A DNA stretch of 64,000 bases, taken from positions 34,657,895 to 34,721,894 of the forward strand of contig NW_023998415.1 in NCBI RefSeq assembly GCF_014805625.2, given 5' to 3'. The stretch is from Glossina fuscipes (Eukaryota > Arthropoda > Insecta > Diptera > Glossinidae). Below the pieces are notes generated by a model, which saw only the letters and a list, made by a program, of their open reading frames with translations, did not search any database and was not told the DNA's origin. Position numbers and translations under genes: made by a program. Positions 46,133-59,666 of the stretch are shown here, piece by piece; the first letter of the stretch is position 1; the number at the start of each line of letters is the position of its first letter.

Positions 46133-46949
46133 TAGGAATTCTAATATCATCAAATGTAAGCAAAAGGAAAAAATTTCATGGTCAATAGCTAACTACAGCG
46201 TTGGATAATTTAGACAATACCTTATCAATATCCAATGCGTATGAAAGGTGCCAGTCCATAGATGATATAAAGAAAAAAAAAAAAAAAAAAACCAAACAAT
46301 GCATTGCGACTTTTGTCGCAAATTCTGTCGAAAGTAATTGAGCTTTGAAAATGATCCGATGTTCTGAGAATTCATTTGAAATCTAAGAAAAATATTTTTG
46401 AATTTTTGAGAAACTCCGTCATGTACTGTTTCCTTGATTCAATGCGTTTCGTTTCATAGATTTATTATTTGTTTTCGGAAACATGATTTCACCAGGCAGT
46501 CACATTGTACAAATTTCGTTTGACCGCATGCTAAATGAATTCGTTCGGAGCTCAGGGTGATTTTCCAATTGTTAGATGCGATAACAGTTAACATTACCAT
46601 AATACCTCGAACAATACATATTAGCTTTGTTATACAAACAGTAACATAAATTTCACTTTCTTGCTTCAAAAACGTAAAATATGGCAGAAGACATTGCTTG
46701 TCTATCGTTTGACTCATCGAAAATACCATTCTTAACAACTGGCTAGTTATCTGACGAAATTTATAGTAAATGTAAAAAAGAAAAAAGAGTTAACCATTTT
46801 TATCAATGTTTGAAGTAATCAACCAATTTCGCTAGAAATGTTGCCTTCAGATTGATTCACTTACCGTTTATCAATTTTCAACAATCAAAAGCAAGGCAAA
46901 ATCTTATCTTCCTATGTTCATGAATGTATGTGTTTATGTGTGTGTGTGT

Positions 46950-46981
<32 letters not shown>

Positions 46982-47400
46982 ATTACTTGTAGAATAGCAA
47001 AATTGGTAAACCGTTATTCTATAGTTATGTATGTAGGCAAAGTGATTGCAGTAATGATCAACTTGCTTGCTTGATCAACGCTAATAACAGTAAAATGTTA
47101 CGATCCCTGCAGCATGCAGCATTTGTTTTGAGATCGAAACCTTTGAAAATTGAGTCGATACATAAATAATTAAAAGAATAATTTAAAAAATTTTTTTTTT
47201 TTTTTAAATATTCAACTACAGAAGAAATAATAATAATAAAAAAAAAAAAAAGAAAAATTCAAAGTCAAAAAAAAAAAAAAAATTAATAAAAATAAAAAAG
47301 AAAAGAAAGAAACGTGTTAAGATTTATGAGCCAAAAGTAAAAAAGAAATTCCAATTTCAGTTAAAACAGGTATGATGGTAACTTAAGCCACCGGCACAAA
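46133..47400. other. Non-coding stretch with A/T-rich and (TG)n tracts
   Basis: No supported gene. A (TG)n array lies at 46926-46982 and a T/A-rich low-complexity zone at 47188-47310. Confidence 0.5.
46926..46982. repeat. (TG)n microsatellite
   Basis: Nearly pure TG/TATG repeats. Confidence 0.9.
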
Positions 47401-47434
47401 TCAGTTGCAGACATTCAGCCATACGAGGCAGTTG
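47401..47434 (+). promoter_or_regulatory. Candidate TATA-less promoter (Inr + DPE)
   Basis: A perfect fly initiator TCAGTT (47401-47406, A+1 at 47403) is followed at exactly +28 to +32 by AGTTG (47430-47434), which fits the DPE pattern RGWYV. The next 80 bp are unusually CpG-rich for this window (GCGCGTCGCGG, GATCGATC, TACGACAACC), as in fly 5' UTRs. No coding exon was found downstream, so the gene would have to lie further right, perhaps outside the window. Confidence 0.35.
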
Positions 47435-48835
47435 TGTAAGCGCGTCGCGGTGTGTAATTGATCGATCATTACGACAACCCAGCCACGAAATCGACAAAAC
47501 TTGCAGAAAGTAAAAAAAAAATAAAACAAGAAAAATATATTAAGAAAAAAAAAAAAATTTTTTTTTTTTTTTTTTTTTGAAAGAATAAAATTAATCGCAT
47601 AAATCAAAGAAATTCAAAACTTGACTGTCAACGAAAAAGATACTAAAGAAAGGTAAAAAAAAAAGAAAAAGAAAATATTACGAAAGTAGTACAACGGTAA
47701 AAACTCTTATACCCGTCTAAGCATAAGCTTACAACCGGTCAAACCATTTGCTATCAGAATGAGAAAGCGAAACATAGCGAGAGAGAGAGAGAGAGAGAGA
47801 GAGAGTATAGGAGAGAGTGCGATTGAGAGTGGGAAAGGCGGGAGGGAGCAAGCAGAAAGTATGCAAACACGCAAGTGATATTGACTGACTTGTTGTAGTG
47901 TTATGCTGCTTACTGTCAAGTGTCGTTGTGCCTGCAACGCTGATACTGTGCGCGCTGATAACAACCTATCTATCCATTGTACTAAATGCTCTAAACTTGC
48001 GAAAGAAACTTTCTATATTAACCAGTTGTATTTGAGGTGGCCGCGCGCAACGTTCGAAACATTCAACTGAACGTATAAGCAGTTATTTGAATCTGATCTG
48101 AACTGATCGCATCTCGATTTAGTTAATGTTGGCGACAATTTTTTTTTTTTTTCGCTTTCAATCAAAGTTAGTAGTCGACAAAATATCTGTCTACCTTATG
48201 GTCATTTAAAGGATTCATTTATTTAATTTGAAAATTACAAAGTAAAAAGTAAATTTTAAATTTTAAATTTGTTTAATAAACCGCCTATCTAACTATCTAA
48301 CTATCCATCTATATCAGCCTATGTAACTATCTATCTCTATCTCTCTGAAAGCATGTCGTAATTGGGAAATGTTAGTAGTTAGCTTAACCCAGTTACATAT
48401 AAATGTTCACAAGATACCATTAATAGCATAACGTGTTCGGATATAGTTCAACAAAAGAAAATGTAAGGCAATCGTTCTGCTCTACTACAGCCTGGTTGTA
48501 AAATTAATTTGAAACATTATTCCGTTGCAATTTGAAATTCTAATGAAAACTCTCAATATTTTCTCAAAGTGAAGTTTAGATGGAATTTTGTTTAAGAAAT
48601 TTCTCTATTTATATTCATTAAAATCTTTACAAAAGATTCTCTTTAAATATTTAATCTTTAATGCATTTAACTCGTATCTGTGTACACAAATGAATTCCCA
48701 GAGAAAGTTGGGAGTTTTTCTTAGGTTTTTTTTTTTTCTTTTTTTTTTGCTTTTACACTCATCGCCGATGGATGGCGGGTATATTCGTTTTACCGAAACG
48801 TTTGCGGCAGCCAACCGGAAGCTTCAGGGGGGCCC
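47435..48835. other. Possible 5' UTR or intron and non-coding stretch
   Basis: CpG-containing text near 47435-47505, then A/T homopolymers. There is a (GA)n tract at 47779-47806, a second CpG-rich patch at 48038-48120 that includes GGCCGCGCGCAACGTTCG, and CTAT repeats at 48284-48347. No coding exon. Confidence 0.4.
47779..47806. repeat. (GA)n microsatellite
   Basis: About 14 GA units, 370 bp downstream of the candidate promoter. GA tracts near fly promoters can recruit GAGA factor; that link is inference. Confidence 0.85.
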
Positions 48836-48839
48836 ATAC

Positions 48840-49195
48840 TCTATATAGAAATATCCTTGATCAGTATCAAATTCTGAATCGTTTCAAGCATGTCCCACTG
48901 TCCGGTTGTACAGTGTCTGCTCTAAGCATTCTCGTGGTTGCAAAAACATTGAAAGTTCTTGCATGCATGCAACTTTCTATTGTGTGTGAGCCAATCGGTC
49001 GAAGGACATCCCACGGCTACCACGTACACTGAGAACGCCTCTTCTTCTGAAAAGGATCGAAAAAATTGATTTACTACTGCTTGTAGATATACAAAATTAT
49101 GAACGTTTATTGCGTAAACGACGCTCCAGTAACTGTACAAAAATGAGTACGGTTGACTCCATCTACCCAATATTACAGTCCATCAAAATTTAAAG
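48840..49195 (+). repeat. Dispersed repeat (GATCAGTATCAAATT type), copy 1
   Basis: It shares GATCAGTATCAAATTCTGAA with TCGTTTCAAGCATGTC, a GCCAATCGGTCGAAGG segment and a final CCAATATTACAGTCC with ATCAAAATTT. These correspond in order to segments of 51470-51770 and 61740-61885. The short open frames over it are not genes. Confidence 0.5.
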
Positions 49196-49199
49196 CCAT

Positions 49200-50995
49200 T
49201 ATAATGCGCGGAAACAAGCTTCAAAACCTCCATAAAGCATATCAATTCTTGACCAGGTTCAAAGTCGAGATGCGCCTAAGAATGTTCATATTTCCGTCTG
49301 CTCAACAGTGTAGTACACAGTGTAGTACACATTCCGCCGTTCACAAAAAAAGAAGAGATCGAGTTCCAGTTGAAAATGTCCCAAACAGGACAATGGCCGT
49401 ATGTCTACGCAATCAAAATTGAGCGCTATTTTGCTTTCTGTGTCTTTTGCTCGTTGCTCATAAACTAAAGCAGATACACAACATAACTTTCCACAAAATT
49501 ATTCTACAAAAATAGAAAAAGATCAGTCAGGATTCGGACGCAACCGAATATAATTTTCTTATTGTTTTTTTTGTTGTTGTTTTTTTTTTTTATGCAATGT
49601 TTTTATTTTCGACTACTACGAGAATACTATGAAGGAAGAAGATTTACAATGGAACGAATTTAGCAAAATGTAAAATATATGCATTTAATGGACTAAACAA
49701 TATCGAACGTTTTGAAAGAAAACACATCGACAGTGTCATTATTGCCAAATAAGACTCGACGATATCTGCAGATTGCGTGATACTCTCGCTGCTCGCAAAA
49801 TTATAGCTTTTTTCTTGGTTTCTCTATAATCCTTTCTCCCTTTTTTTTTCATCTATTCATGTAGATCCTTGCATACTCACACTCATGGCCGTGACTATCC
49901 ATGCACAAGTGTCAACGTTGCCACACAGTCAGTGGAGTTTCTCTTCGCTTCCATTCTCTCATTCCTGTTTGCGCGTCCTCTCAAAACTCCTTTGCCGGTG
50001 TCTCGAGCCGTTTATTTTTTACCCGAGCACACTGTTTCGAGCAAGACCGTGTGGAGTCCACTTATGAAACTTAATTTTATGGGCAAATTTTCGCAAATTA
50101 TTGGCAACAATTTGTTACTTAGCATTGCCAAAATGGCTAAGACGTCGACTTCACCAGCATAGCGTCCGCTATTTTGTTGACTTGCGTCCCATTGTGAAGT
50201 TCATTCCGATTCATTCGGTTTTTCCATACCGTAGAAGACTGGGCTAAAATATTCTTTTAACTTTTTTTCTTTATTTAAAAGTACACACATAGATAATATT
50301 AAATGTATATATATGTATATATGTATGTATATCCAACTGTTGTAAGCCATTGAAGAGAGTTTTGCGTTTTTTTAATTTCTCAGTTTCGATACCAAACTTA
50401 CAGAGGAGGCGTCGAGGCCAGCAAATAGTAAAAAAGTTGATATCAAATATTCATACGCCTGCTTTTGACTACTACTTCAAAAATAGCAAAATTCATAGTT
50501 TTTGTAAAATAAAGAGCAAACAAACTCATAGGCTACAAGTAAGGAAATTATATTTGGCCGCGACCGAATCTTTTATACCCATCACCGTTGAATACTGATC
50601 AATAATGTATAGGCTTTGTACCGTCTTTGAAGCTTCTTTCTGAGTGCTGTAACCGATTTGATAAAATAACGAAGAAACTTCAATATTCTGTTATATAATA
50701 TTAAATAGGCGTTGTCGACTTGTTCTATTTTTCTACATATGCTGCAGGACCATCCATACGATATAAATAACAACTTTTATCGTTGTCTCTGTTGTGGTTT
50801 ATAAGTAACGAGCAAAAAGCCAAATTTTTTCAATAATTAAAAGTAAAAGTGGTCTTAGGACATGTTGTATTGTGGTCGTGTCCTTTGATCAATTTGGCTT
50901 ATTTTCAATGCCAAGCTGCATGCAACAACGTTCAATCTTTGTGCCACATTTGAAAGCGATTACTGTATTTTTCCGACCAAGAGCATGTTTATCAC
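49200..50995. other. Non-coding stretch
   Basis: No supported gene. A GTGTAGTACACA tandem duplication lies near 49307-49332 and T-rich tracts near 49565-49592. A GGCCGCGACCGAATCTTTTA segment with TACCC (near 50556-50580) resembles ends of degenerate fly repeats. Confidence 0.45.
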
Positions 50996-51004
50996 AGACA
51001 TTGC

Positions 51005-51115
51005 ACAGATGGACAGACGGACACACTTAATTTGGTTTACATCAAGAAAATACATACTAAGGTCTCCTTCTAGGTGTGACTAACATTATGAAGAGATTAA
51101 TACAACTCTCATGAG
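51005..51115 (+). repeat. Degenerate dispersed repeat fragment
   Basis: GATGGACAGACGGACACACT and ATACATACTAAGGTCTCCTT, then CTAGGTGTGACTAACATTAT and a closing ATGAGTATA, follow the order of the copy at 35034-35190. Confidence 0.4.
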
Positions 51116-51469
51116 TATAAGAATAACGACTTTGTCAGTCTGCCAAACTTCATTAAAATATTTTAAAAATTGCGGCTTGTAGGTGAAAACAGGAAAACAA
51201 GAGGTACAAATAAGAAAGAAGATAATAAAAGGCGGGTCTGTCTGTATCAACTCAACACAAACCTAATATGCTCCCTTATCACAACCGATGTAGGCTGTAA
51301 TAACGAAAGTATTTATTTATTAATGTTTGATTTTTTGCATACGAAAGCAAAGTTCTTAAGGTGTACCAGTCGACAAAACCATCCTTTTTAATTTATCACC
51401 GAAAGATGGGCGTATTTATTGTTGCAACATCCAGCACCCAAAAGGAAACATCGAAAACTCTGTAAAGTG

Positions 51470-51770
51470 TGTATGCGCCCTCGATCAGTATCAAATTTTA
51501 AATCGATCTAAACATGTCTGCTTGTCCGCATGCCCGTGCATCTGTCTATGTAAAGGTCTGTGGAGATTGTCAAAAATAGTGCAGATGCCTGTGCGAAGAT
51601 TGAAATTAGCAATGGAACCAATTAGTCAACCGTACGCCTGCAATACAATATAAACTCAGAATACCTCCGTTTTGATTTGTTTGCTTATTACTCAAACCTA
51701 TTGTGCTTCATAATATATCTCAAAAAATCAGCCACGCCCACCTGATATTATAGAGTATCAAAATTTCACT
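51470..51770 (+). repeat. Dispersed repeat (GATCAGTATCAAATT type), copy 2
   Basis: It contains CGATCAGTATCAAATTTTAA with TCGATCTAAACATGTC, then CAGCCACGCCCACCTGATAT and TATAGAGTATCAAAATTTC. Copies at 48.84 and 61.74 kb share these blocks. Confidence 0.5.
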
Positions 51771-51774
51771 TTTT

Positions 51775-54700
51775 TTTTTAGTTTTTCTAATCCAAAGATA
51801 CTTGTTTGTAGAAGATTCAGTAACACACGACTATGATTCACTTACTTGAGTTTTCCTCGAGCTTGCTTGACGCATCGGTACTTGTAGCAAATTTCTGTTT
51901 ATTTACCAGAACCACAACAACAGATGACGTTTTATAGAATATTGTGAAATTTTTCCGAAAAAACGAGTTTAAAAATATATGCCTCCACGAGCATGCTCGG
52001 AAAATAGGTTTTTCGGAATAATTAAACTTTTCCGTCTCTTATAACGACTTTTTTATTATCAATTTGTAAATATTTTGAGAAAGGACAGAAAAATAGAAAG
52101 AACAAGGTAACATTAACTGTTGAATATATAGAAAAATTTATATCCGATCTTGACAATATCTCCTTTTGTCTATCTCTTTTATCTTATCTGCTTTATATAT
52201 GGATGGAAGATTTTGTTGACAGGATGGAAAAATATTCAAAAAAAAAAAAAAAGAAGATTTTATTCATTGCGCAGGCCATAAAACCAAAAATATTTTCCTC
52301 ACTTTTAAGGGAAATGGTTGGCTGGGTTCGCAACCCTAGCCTAGTGTAGGTTAAATTGCTCCTTGCATATATCTCGATATACCATCAATTTCTTTCGAAC
52401 TGAAAGAGCAGTCTTTCCATTACTCGCATGCGAAAGAGTATTTTCGAGAACAGTTTTAAAGTCATCTGCAAATCATTTCTACAGTCGTCCGATGTGAATA
52501 ATAACCAAATCTGAGTGCGCTTTTTTAAAAGAGCAAGAATATTCCGAAGGTAAACAAAAAAAATGGTGCCATCGCTGCAATAGGTAAATAGCCCGCAATT
52601 TTCTTAATAAACTTAGATGCCGTATCAAGTCGATTGAAAGGCAGTTTTTTGCTTTTCTGAAAATGAAATCTCCTCTGCGAACATCATAATCTATGACTAT
52701 CACTGTCAAGAAGTTTCTAATTTTCTAGTCTTTTAATTTGCTTTAACTTTGGAAATTTGAAAAAAATTTTAAACGGAAGGGTTGCTCGTATGGAAAATAG
52801 TAAATGCATCTCATTATGTCTATCTCTCTCTTCCAATTGGATCCTCATATCTCTGTCTGTCCTTTACTGAGGGGACAGCAAAGGCCATCAGCGGCTCACC
52901 GTTCAATTAATTGCATATCATAACTAAGGCAACAGAAGTAAACAGTCCATGTCTTATCGTGGTATCCTCCTTCTCATCCAATATTAAATTTTTGTATGAC
53001 ATCTGTTCGCCAAATATAATTTGTTAACTTCTTTACTCGCCATTTATTGCGATCAGTTCTTTGAGAAAGAAAAAACAAATTAAACTTTAAATAAAGTATA
53101 ACGCACCAGTGCTGTAACTTTAGCTCTAATTTCTTCTCACATACATGAAATCAATGAAAGTTAATTATCTTGGCAAGAGCTTTGCTCACTATTTATCCAC
53201 CCTATAGTCTCCTTCTTAATGCGTAAACGAATCTCGATTATATATACTTAATTATAGGCGTTTGCTTAGTGAGGACGTAGGTGGATTACGTTTTCATTAC
53301 AAGATAAATGCGCAACAGCATCTCGAGTTTACAGCAGCCTGCAGCATGCATATATGTCTGAAGTTGGCCTTTAAGCTTGAACTCGGGCAAGAAGTATTAG
53401 CAGCAGTAACTTGAAAGGCGATACGCTGCTCATTACTACGAGCAGGCAATACTCTTTGTCATTAATCCTGATTACAATCGGTGGTCTATTGCCTGTTCAG
53501 GCACGGCTTGGCTTGTGCTTTTAGAACCATATTCAAAACATTGGTCAGAATTCATATTTTATCTCAAAAATGGAAAAAAGAAAGGCCTACTCCGGAACAA
53601 AGATATACATATGTGTATATGTATACATATATTGATAAATATAAAACATCACCATCACTCAGTAAGTTCGTAGCACGACATCTAGATGTAGGCAGTGTTG
53701 ACAAATCTGTACAACTTTTAGATAGTATCAAGCTTCAAACGAAATTTGCCCAATTTCATGACATTGCGATCATTAGCTTGCAAGCTGCAGTTATTTTCGT
53801 GACGCGACGTTCCAAAACAAGGGGAACGCCATCTCTCTCTCTTTCTCTCTCAGCTCTTTCTTTTTTTTTTATACCTTACAGCATTTATGATAAGTAAATG
53901 CTTAATTTAGGCGAATGTATGCAGCCTCCAATCCTCATTACTTAAGTTAGACCCAAGTTTTATATTATCAATCGATTAAGAATCATTTTCTGAATTGTAT
54001 TTAAATTGCAATGAAGCGTGTCTGTTCATATATCCGTCCGCCCGAGTGCCCGTTTGTTACGGTAATATGCCATTAAGATCGTAACTGAAAAAAACCAAAG
54101 CCCAAGAACAAACACTATTTAAACGAACTGGATTCGATTATTTTTAGATCAGAGTTGATTTGAAATAATGCTTTCGTCACAAAAATTTAACTGTGCCAAG
54201 TCTAAGTGGAGTACATTGGTTAATTTTTTCGACTTTTTCCCATTGAAATGTTCTTACAAAAAACCTTAAACATAACTTCTTGCCCTAAAGACATGTACAC
54301 GAGTATTTGATAATTGATGGTTCTACACGACTGTGATGTTTTTACTTACAAGTTCCTTAAGTGTCGGCTGCTAGCACTGACTCGTACAAAGGAGCAGATG
54401 AAACAGTTGGAGATGGAGACAATCTTAGACATGGATGGAAAATATATAGATATATATATATATATATATATACTTTAGAGAGTTTAGCAAAGCGCACACA
54501 AAGAAAGCTCTCAACTGGTATTTTCGAGTATAAATCGGGTATATAAGTAAACGCTTCCTACGATTAGGTAGAAAGCATGAAGATCTAATTTTAAGATAAA
54601 TCGAGTTTCGTCATAACTGAAATGAATGAATAAATAGGACGCTTATTGTAATTATTTCTTGTACTTGCGAGAACAATGTGAATTGCAAACAACATTTAGA

Positions 54701-55020
54701 TCCTTCAGGCATCCGTTCAAAGTAGATTTATTCGCTTTTATCAATTCTTTCTTTTTTTTGTTTGCTTGCTTGTTTGTTCCTCTAATGAAGCTTTTTTAAG
54801 AACTAGCATATGAGATATGCAAAATTCTTATTTAACATTAATATAAACTCGACCTGTGCAATAAAATGTGAAAACTGGTTGCAAGTCCAAAACAAGCAGA
54901 GCGGCAGGAAAATGCCGTTGAGAGAAAATGTAATTTTCTTTTTAAAAAAACTTTTTTACATATTTGCTTAAAGCACTTTTGAAACTATACCGCACAGACA
55001 CCGACTCTTATAAATATATA
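51775..55020. other. Non-coding stretch
   Basis: No supported gene. The 138-codon frame at 53481-53897 has no family motif and ends in CT-rich low-complexity codons. A (TA)n array lies at 54449-54472. Confidence 0.45.
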
Positions 55021-55021
55021 T

Positions 55022-55056
<35 letters not shown>

Positions 55057-55262
55057 CATATGTATATATGTATATATGAAAGGTACCATCATGTGTTAAA
55101 AGAAATCAAACCATTGAAATTATAACAAGAATTGAAAGTTTTTTGTGAATAAGTATTACTTTGGAGATATCGTGCGGTAAGCATTTCTATATCTCCATGC
55201 ACACACACGCACACACAGACACACACACACACACATGCAAACATGCAAACACACACATGCAC
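55022..55262. repeat. (CA)n microsatellite cluster
   Basis: A pure CA array at 55022-55054 and an imperfect one at 55199-55262, about 145 bp apart. Confidence 0.85.
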
Positions 55263-55264
55263 AC

Positions 55265-55695
55265 GTACTGAAAATTCTTAAATTCTCGAAACACAAAAAT
55301 CGGCAAATAGAAGAAGAAAAATTTGAAAAAATAAAATCAAAGTAGAAAAAAAGCTCTCGAAAGCATTGCCAAATGAAATCCGTAAAATCAATGACAAAAA
55401 CAACAAAAAATAATGAATGATTAGGAATCTGGTTTTGAAAGAAAAACGTAAAACTTTATTTGTTCGTTACATTAGAGAATTATTAGAGAACGAAAGGGGA
55501 ACAAAAAGGGAGACAAAAAACAAAACAAAACAAAATAAAAAAGAAAAGCAAAGCAAAGCAAAGAAAATCTTCCAAAAATTTCAATTGCATTTATTGAGAT
55601 GTGTATGCGTTTGCGCGTGTATCTCTGTGTTTGTGTTTGTGTGTGCTTCATTGTTGATAATTGCATTTGAGCATTTGCAACGGACATATAAACAA

Positions 55696-55738
<43 letters not shown>

Positions 55739-57374
55739 ATGTAAGTACGTATCTACTTAGAATATAATGGGTTTCTGTTTGTTTAAAACAAGACGAACTT
55801 AAACAGATCTGAGACGAATTTTGACAACTTTACCATATCGTGCAAATATAGCATTCAGAACTACATATAAATAATCAGACAATTTTTATTTATTTATTTA
55901 TTTTTTTATATATATTATATATTATTTTTTTATATATTTTTATATATTATATATATATATATATATCGATATATATATATTCATTTCATTGATTATTAGT
56001 TGAGCATCAATTTCGATCAATTTGTACAAATTTCGCTGACTCCTTGTAAGGCATTTGCACGCCTATAATTGATCCGGAATGTACGTATGTATACCCCAGG
56101 TGTATATACACGTGTATATATATATAAATATATTTTTTCTAGATGTATATTAAAATTTACTTAAGTCTGTGTAAACATTCAAAGGCTATTTCTTTGAATT
56201 GTTTATTTATTTTTATTTGCTTTTCATTCTGTTTTCCTCTTCAAATAAAGAGTTTTATTTTTTATTTTTATATTTTTATTTTTTTTTTGCGTTGCGTTGC
56301 GAGAAAACCAATATCGAACGTGCCACATACATGCTTACATATATGCACAAAATACTCTTACCCATTTACAGAGAAACACATAAGCTGGACAAAAAGTTTG
56401 GTCTAATATTGGCCACTTTGCAGTTATGCTGCTCCTATTCACGATGATGGTGATGACGACGTTGGTTGTGAGCTTTAGTTTTATGTGGTCAACTTTAGAA
56501 AAGTTTAGTTTCTCTTTGGCACTATTTTGGATAGCATAATGTTGCGGTAAGAGGTTTCATAGTTTCTTTCTTGGAAGTCGCTAGTGCAACATATATCGCT
56601 TATATTGTTTAAAACAGGCATATATGTACGTATACACTTACGTATACGTACAAATCAGGGTAATAGTTTTGGTAGAGCAACTATTTACTGCCAGCAGCTA
56701 CGTAGACCAGACATTATGTTAACATTGTTCGTTACAGTTGACCTAGTTGAAGCTGGACTGAATAGCACAACTACTTTATTATTGCTGCGTTGAAATACAG
56801 GAAATTTAGACGCATCCTTCATGACACTAACAGCTCTTAACAATACACATGTATGTATATATATATATATATATATATACAGGCACATATATTGCGCATA
56901 TAGAATAAAATAAAATAAAAAGGAACAATAATAAATGAAAATTTTAAACGTTAAACAAACAATACAACTGAAGAGAAGACTGTAAATTTTTCACTCGTTT
57001 TTATGTATAGCGACCGACATAAGTCTGCGCATATATATGCGCTACATAGATATATATGTATAAACTTTCAAAACATATATTATAACAAGACTGAAAAGAA
57101 CATACCGCCAGATAAATTCAACTTAAATAAAAGCAAACGCAAACAATCATTTATTCACACATACGTTCGCGGTGTAGTAAATATCTGAAATGTTGTTTCC
57201 TGTTTTTGTTAAAATGGGAAAGGAAAAGAAATTAAATGAAAATTCGATGGGAAATATGCAGTGTTTTTAACACCAGTTCAACCGATACTAAAATAAGTAA
57301 AGTCCGAAGATGAGAAAGAAGTATGTTGTTGCAAACGCAACAACCTATCAAAGATACCCTTAAACTTTTTAAAT

Positions 57375-57415
<41 letters not shown>

Positions 57416-59625
57416 TATATGAAAAAATTTTTAAATTTTAAGTGTAAAACAAGCTATTAAATGTGGCAAAGTATTCTATGTATTTATTATATACGTTTAT
57501 ATATATGTGTTTCTTCGTTTGTTACGTTCAATGTGTATGTATGCGTAAACTTTAGTTATCTCTATCTTCATTTTTCTCCTTATCCTGCGTCCGAAAGTGG
57601 GTTTAGCTGCTAGCTTACCCTCGTTGAAATGGATGATGAGTGCATTGTTTCAGCATATTGTTTATGTTAAATGTTAAGTTCTGCTAGTGTCAGTGTTTTT
57701 GTAAATAACACACATTTCTTTTTCTTTTCATTTTTTTTTTTTTTTTTTTTTTTTTATTTTTTTTTTTTACTTTATTTTATTTATTTATCTCTCTTTTAGT
57801 TTTCTTCTTTTTTTTTTTTCTTTTTCTGAGCATATAAGGGTTCAAAGAAACGTAGATTAGTAACACGCATAGTACACCAAAATAAACATATTACACAATT
57901 TTGTGTACAAGTGGTTTTCCTTTTTTTCCTATTTTGAAAAACATCTTTAAAGAGGATGCTTCTATATAGCACAAGAACAGGCACATATGCACTTGCAATT
58001 ATTATGAGAGAGATATGTGTGCATAAGTAGTTAGTTGAGTAGTGAGTTCGCTTGCAGAATACTGTCTTCCTTTTTTTTTTTTTATGTATGAGTGTATGTG
58101 TGTGTATATATATATATATATGTAGAAAGCATTAATTAGTTGTATTTATCTTTTAATACAAAACATAAAACTTTTACAGTTAACTGGCACATCTTATGTT
58201 TTGTTCATTTCATTAGCTAAATTAACTTTATATCACCCAATGTGAATGTGGAGTGTTTTTTTATGCCATTTGTGGCTGAAAAGACGTTTTTCATTCCTTT
58301 TTCTCATTCTCTACTCTAAGATGCGATGGCTTCAGCTACATCTAAAAATATCCAGTTTTCTCTGCAATGGTAACCATCTTCTGCAGTGTAAATGCGCTTA
58401 TAAGCGCTTCACGCCTTATTTTATGCTTTATTTGTAAAATTCAATACATTTGCACATGTATGTGTCGTGTGGTTCAATAACAGATGAACAGAAACTTACA
58501 TGCAGCTCCATGCTTTGCCCTTAAAAGCAATAAAGCTTCTTTCAATTAGGAGAGGAGGCGACTTTAGTATACTTAGGATATGAAAGGTTTTTTTTCTTTT
58601 TACATTTTTTTATTTATTTGAAAATTGATGCTAACGATGCTTTCACAAGAATTTTTTTTTTTTTTTTTTTTTTGCGGGCATCATATGTAACCAATACTAC
58701 ATATATACTATAATGGGAGATGGCTTGGCCAAGGCTTGGCTGAACAAACTCTTTCGACAAAATCGATTATTTTGATGGCCAGGATATGTGCTGCCCTAAG
58801 AAGTTATTAAAAAGCTTAAAGGCTTCGTTTCCTTCAATCCGAACGAAACTCTGTTTCAAAGTCCACTTCAATTACTTGTCTCTCGCACATCCCAATAATG
58901 AGTTAGAGGTAATCTTTACGACATTAGAACTTTTACGCTTTGAAACGGTTCTATTCCTAAACAACGGCTGGTTGTTTGCTGCTGTTAAGCTTCCTACTTA
59001 CCTGTGCTGCGAATCCGGCAACATATTACACCTAAGAGTGCAAAACGATTCAAAAAAAAAAAAAAAAAAAGAGAAAGAAAAAAGAAACAAAAACTATCTA
59101 AGCATCACAAACAGTGAACGTTTTCTATTTTCTTTTTTTTTTTTTTTTTAAGGAAAACTAAGTTTTAAAGGATCACAAAAACGCTTCAAGGTAGCAGCAA
59201 CCTTATGTAAAAACCACTTCTTATATAATTTTACAAATTTTTCGATAATTTATTATCTAAACTGAAAACGAGACACGTTTAGAAATGTCTTCTTCTTGCG
59301 AAAGCTAGTATTATTATGAAGATGCAGATAAGCCCGCCCATTAAATACATCTACACCTACATTTTACCTATGTGCGTCTAAAAATAGACTAAACATTATC
59401 ATTTCCAAAGTGTTAATTTTTATGACTACTCTGATAAAAGTGGGCGTACATGAGTCCACATTGGCTTAAATGAGTTCGATTATTTTCAAAGTGTTTTCAA
59501 AGAACTTATTCTTCTTCACGTACTTCGTCGTCAAATATTAGAATGTGGACGTTTTTGCCATATGCCCACTAATTTTGGGTTTGTCATAATCTGAACTTAC
59601 TACAGTGAATTCAGATGCCGCGTCA
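55265..59625. other. Long non-coding stretch with microsatellites
   Basis: No supported gene. It contains (TA)n at 55696-55732, about 55902-55980 and 56857-56879, a 31-A run at 57376-57406, long T-rich tracts at 57720-57820 and a 22-T run at 58652-58673. The 121-codon frame at 58786-59151 ends in Lys/Phe homopolymer codons and is not supported. Confidence 0.5.
57376..57406. repeat. 31-A homopolymer
   Basis: Long A-run; no coding or LINE-like sequence is visible just upstream. Confidence 0.9.
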
Positions 59626-59629
59626 TGTG

Positions 59630-59666
59630 TATAAAAGTTGCCGTGACAACCATTTTAAGCAGTTTT
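59630..59666 (+). promoter_or_regulatory. Candidate TATA + initiator promoter
   Basis: TATAAAAG starts at 59630 and GCAGTT has its A at 59661, so the TATA T is at -31, the canonical fly spacing. The initiator has one mismatch to TCAGTT. The following sequence is 5' UTR-like, but the first ATG (59738) gives only 12 codons. No exon was found, so this is a motif-level call. Confidence 0.25.

Noticed and set aside
48038..48075. Minus-strand initiator TCAGTT at about 48071 as a promoter
   Set aside because: The +28 position reads GCCAC, which does not fit a DPE, and there is no TATA box at the right distance.
53481..53897. 138-codon + strand frame as a gene
   Set aside because: No recognisable domain. 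It includes TA-rich Tyr codons and CT-rich Ser/Leu codons, and lacks promoter or splice context.
58786..59151. 121-codon + strand frame as a gene
   Set aside because: It runs into Lys and Phe homopolymer codons from A- and T-runs. No family motif.
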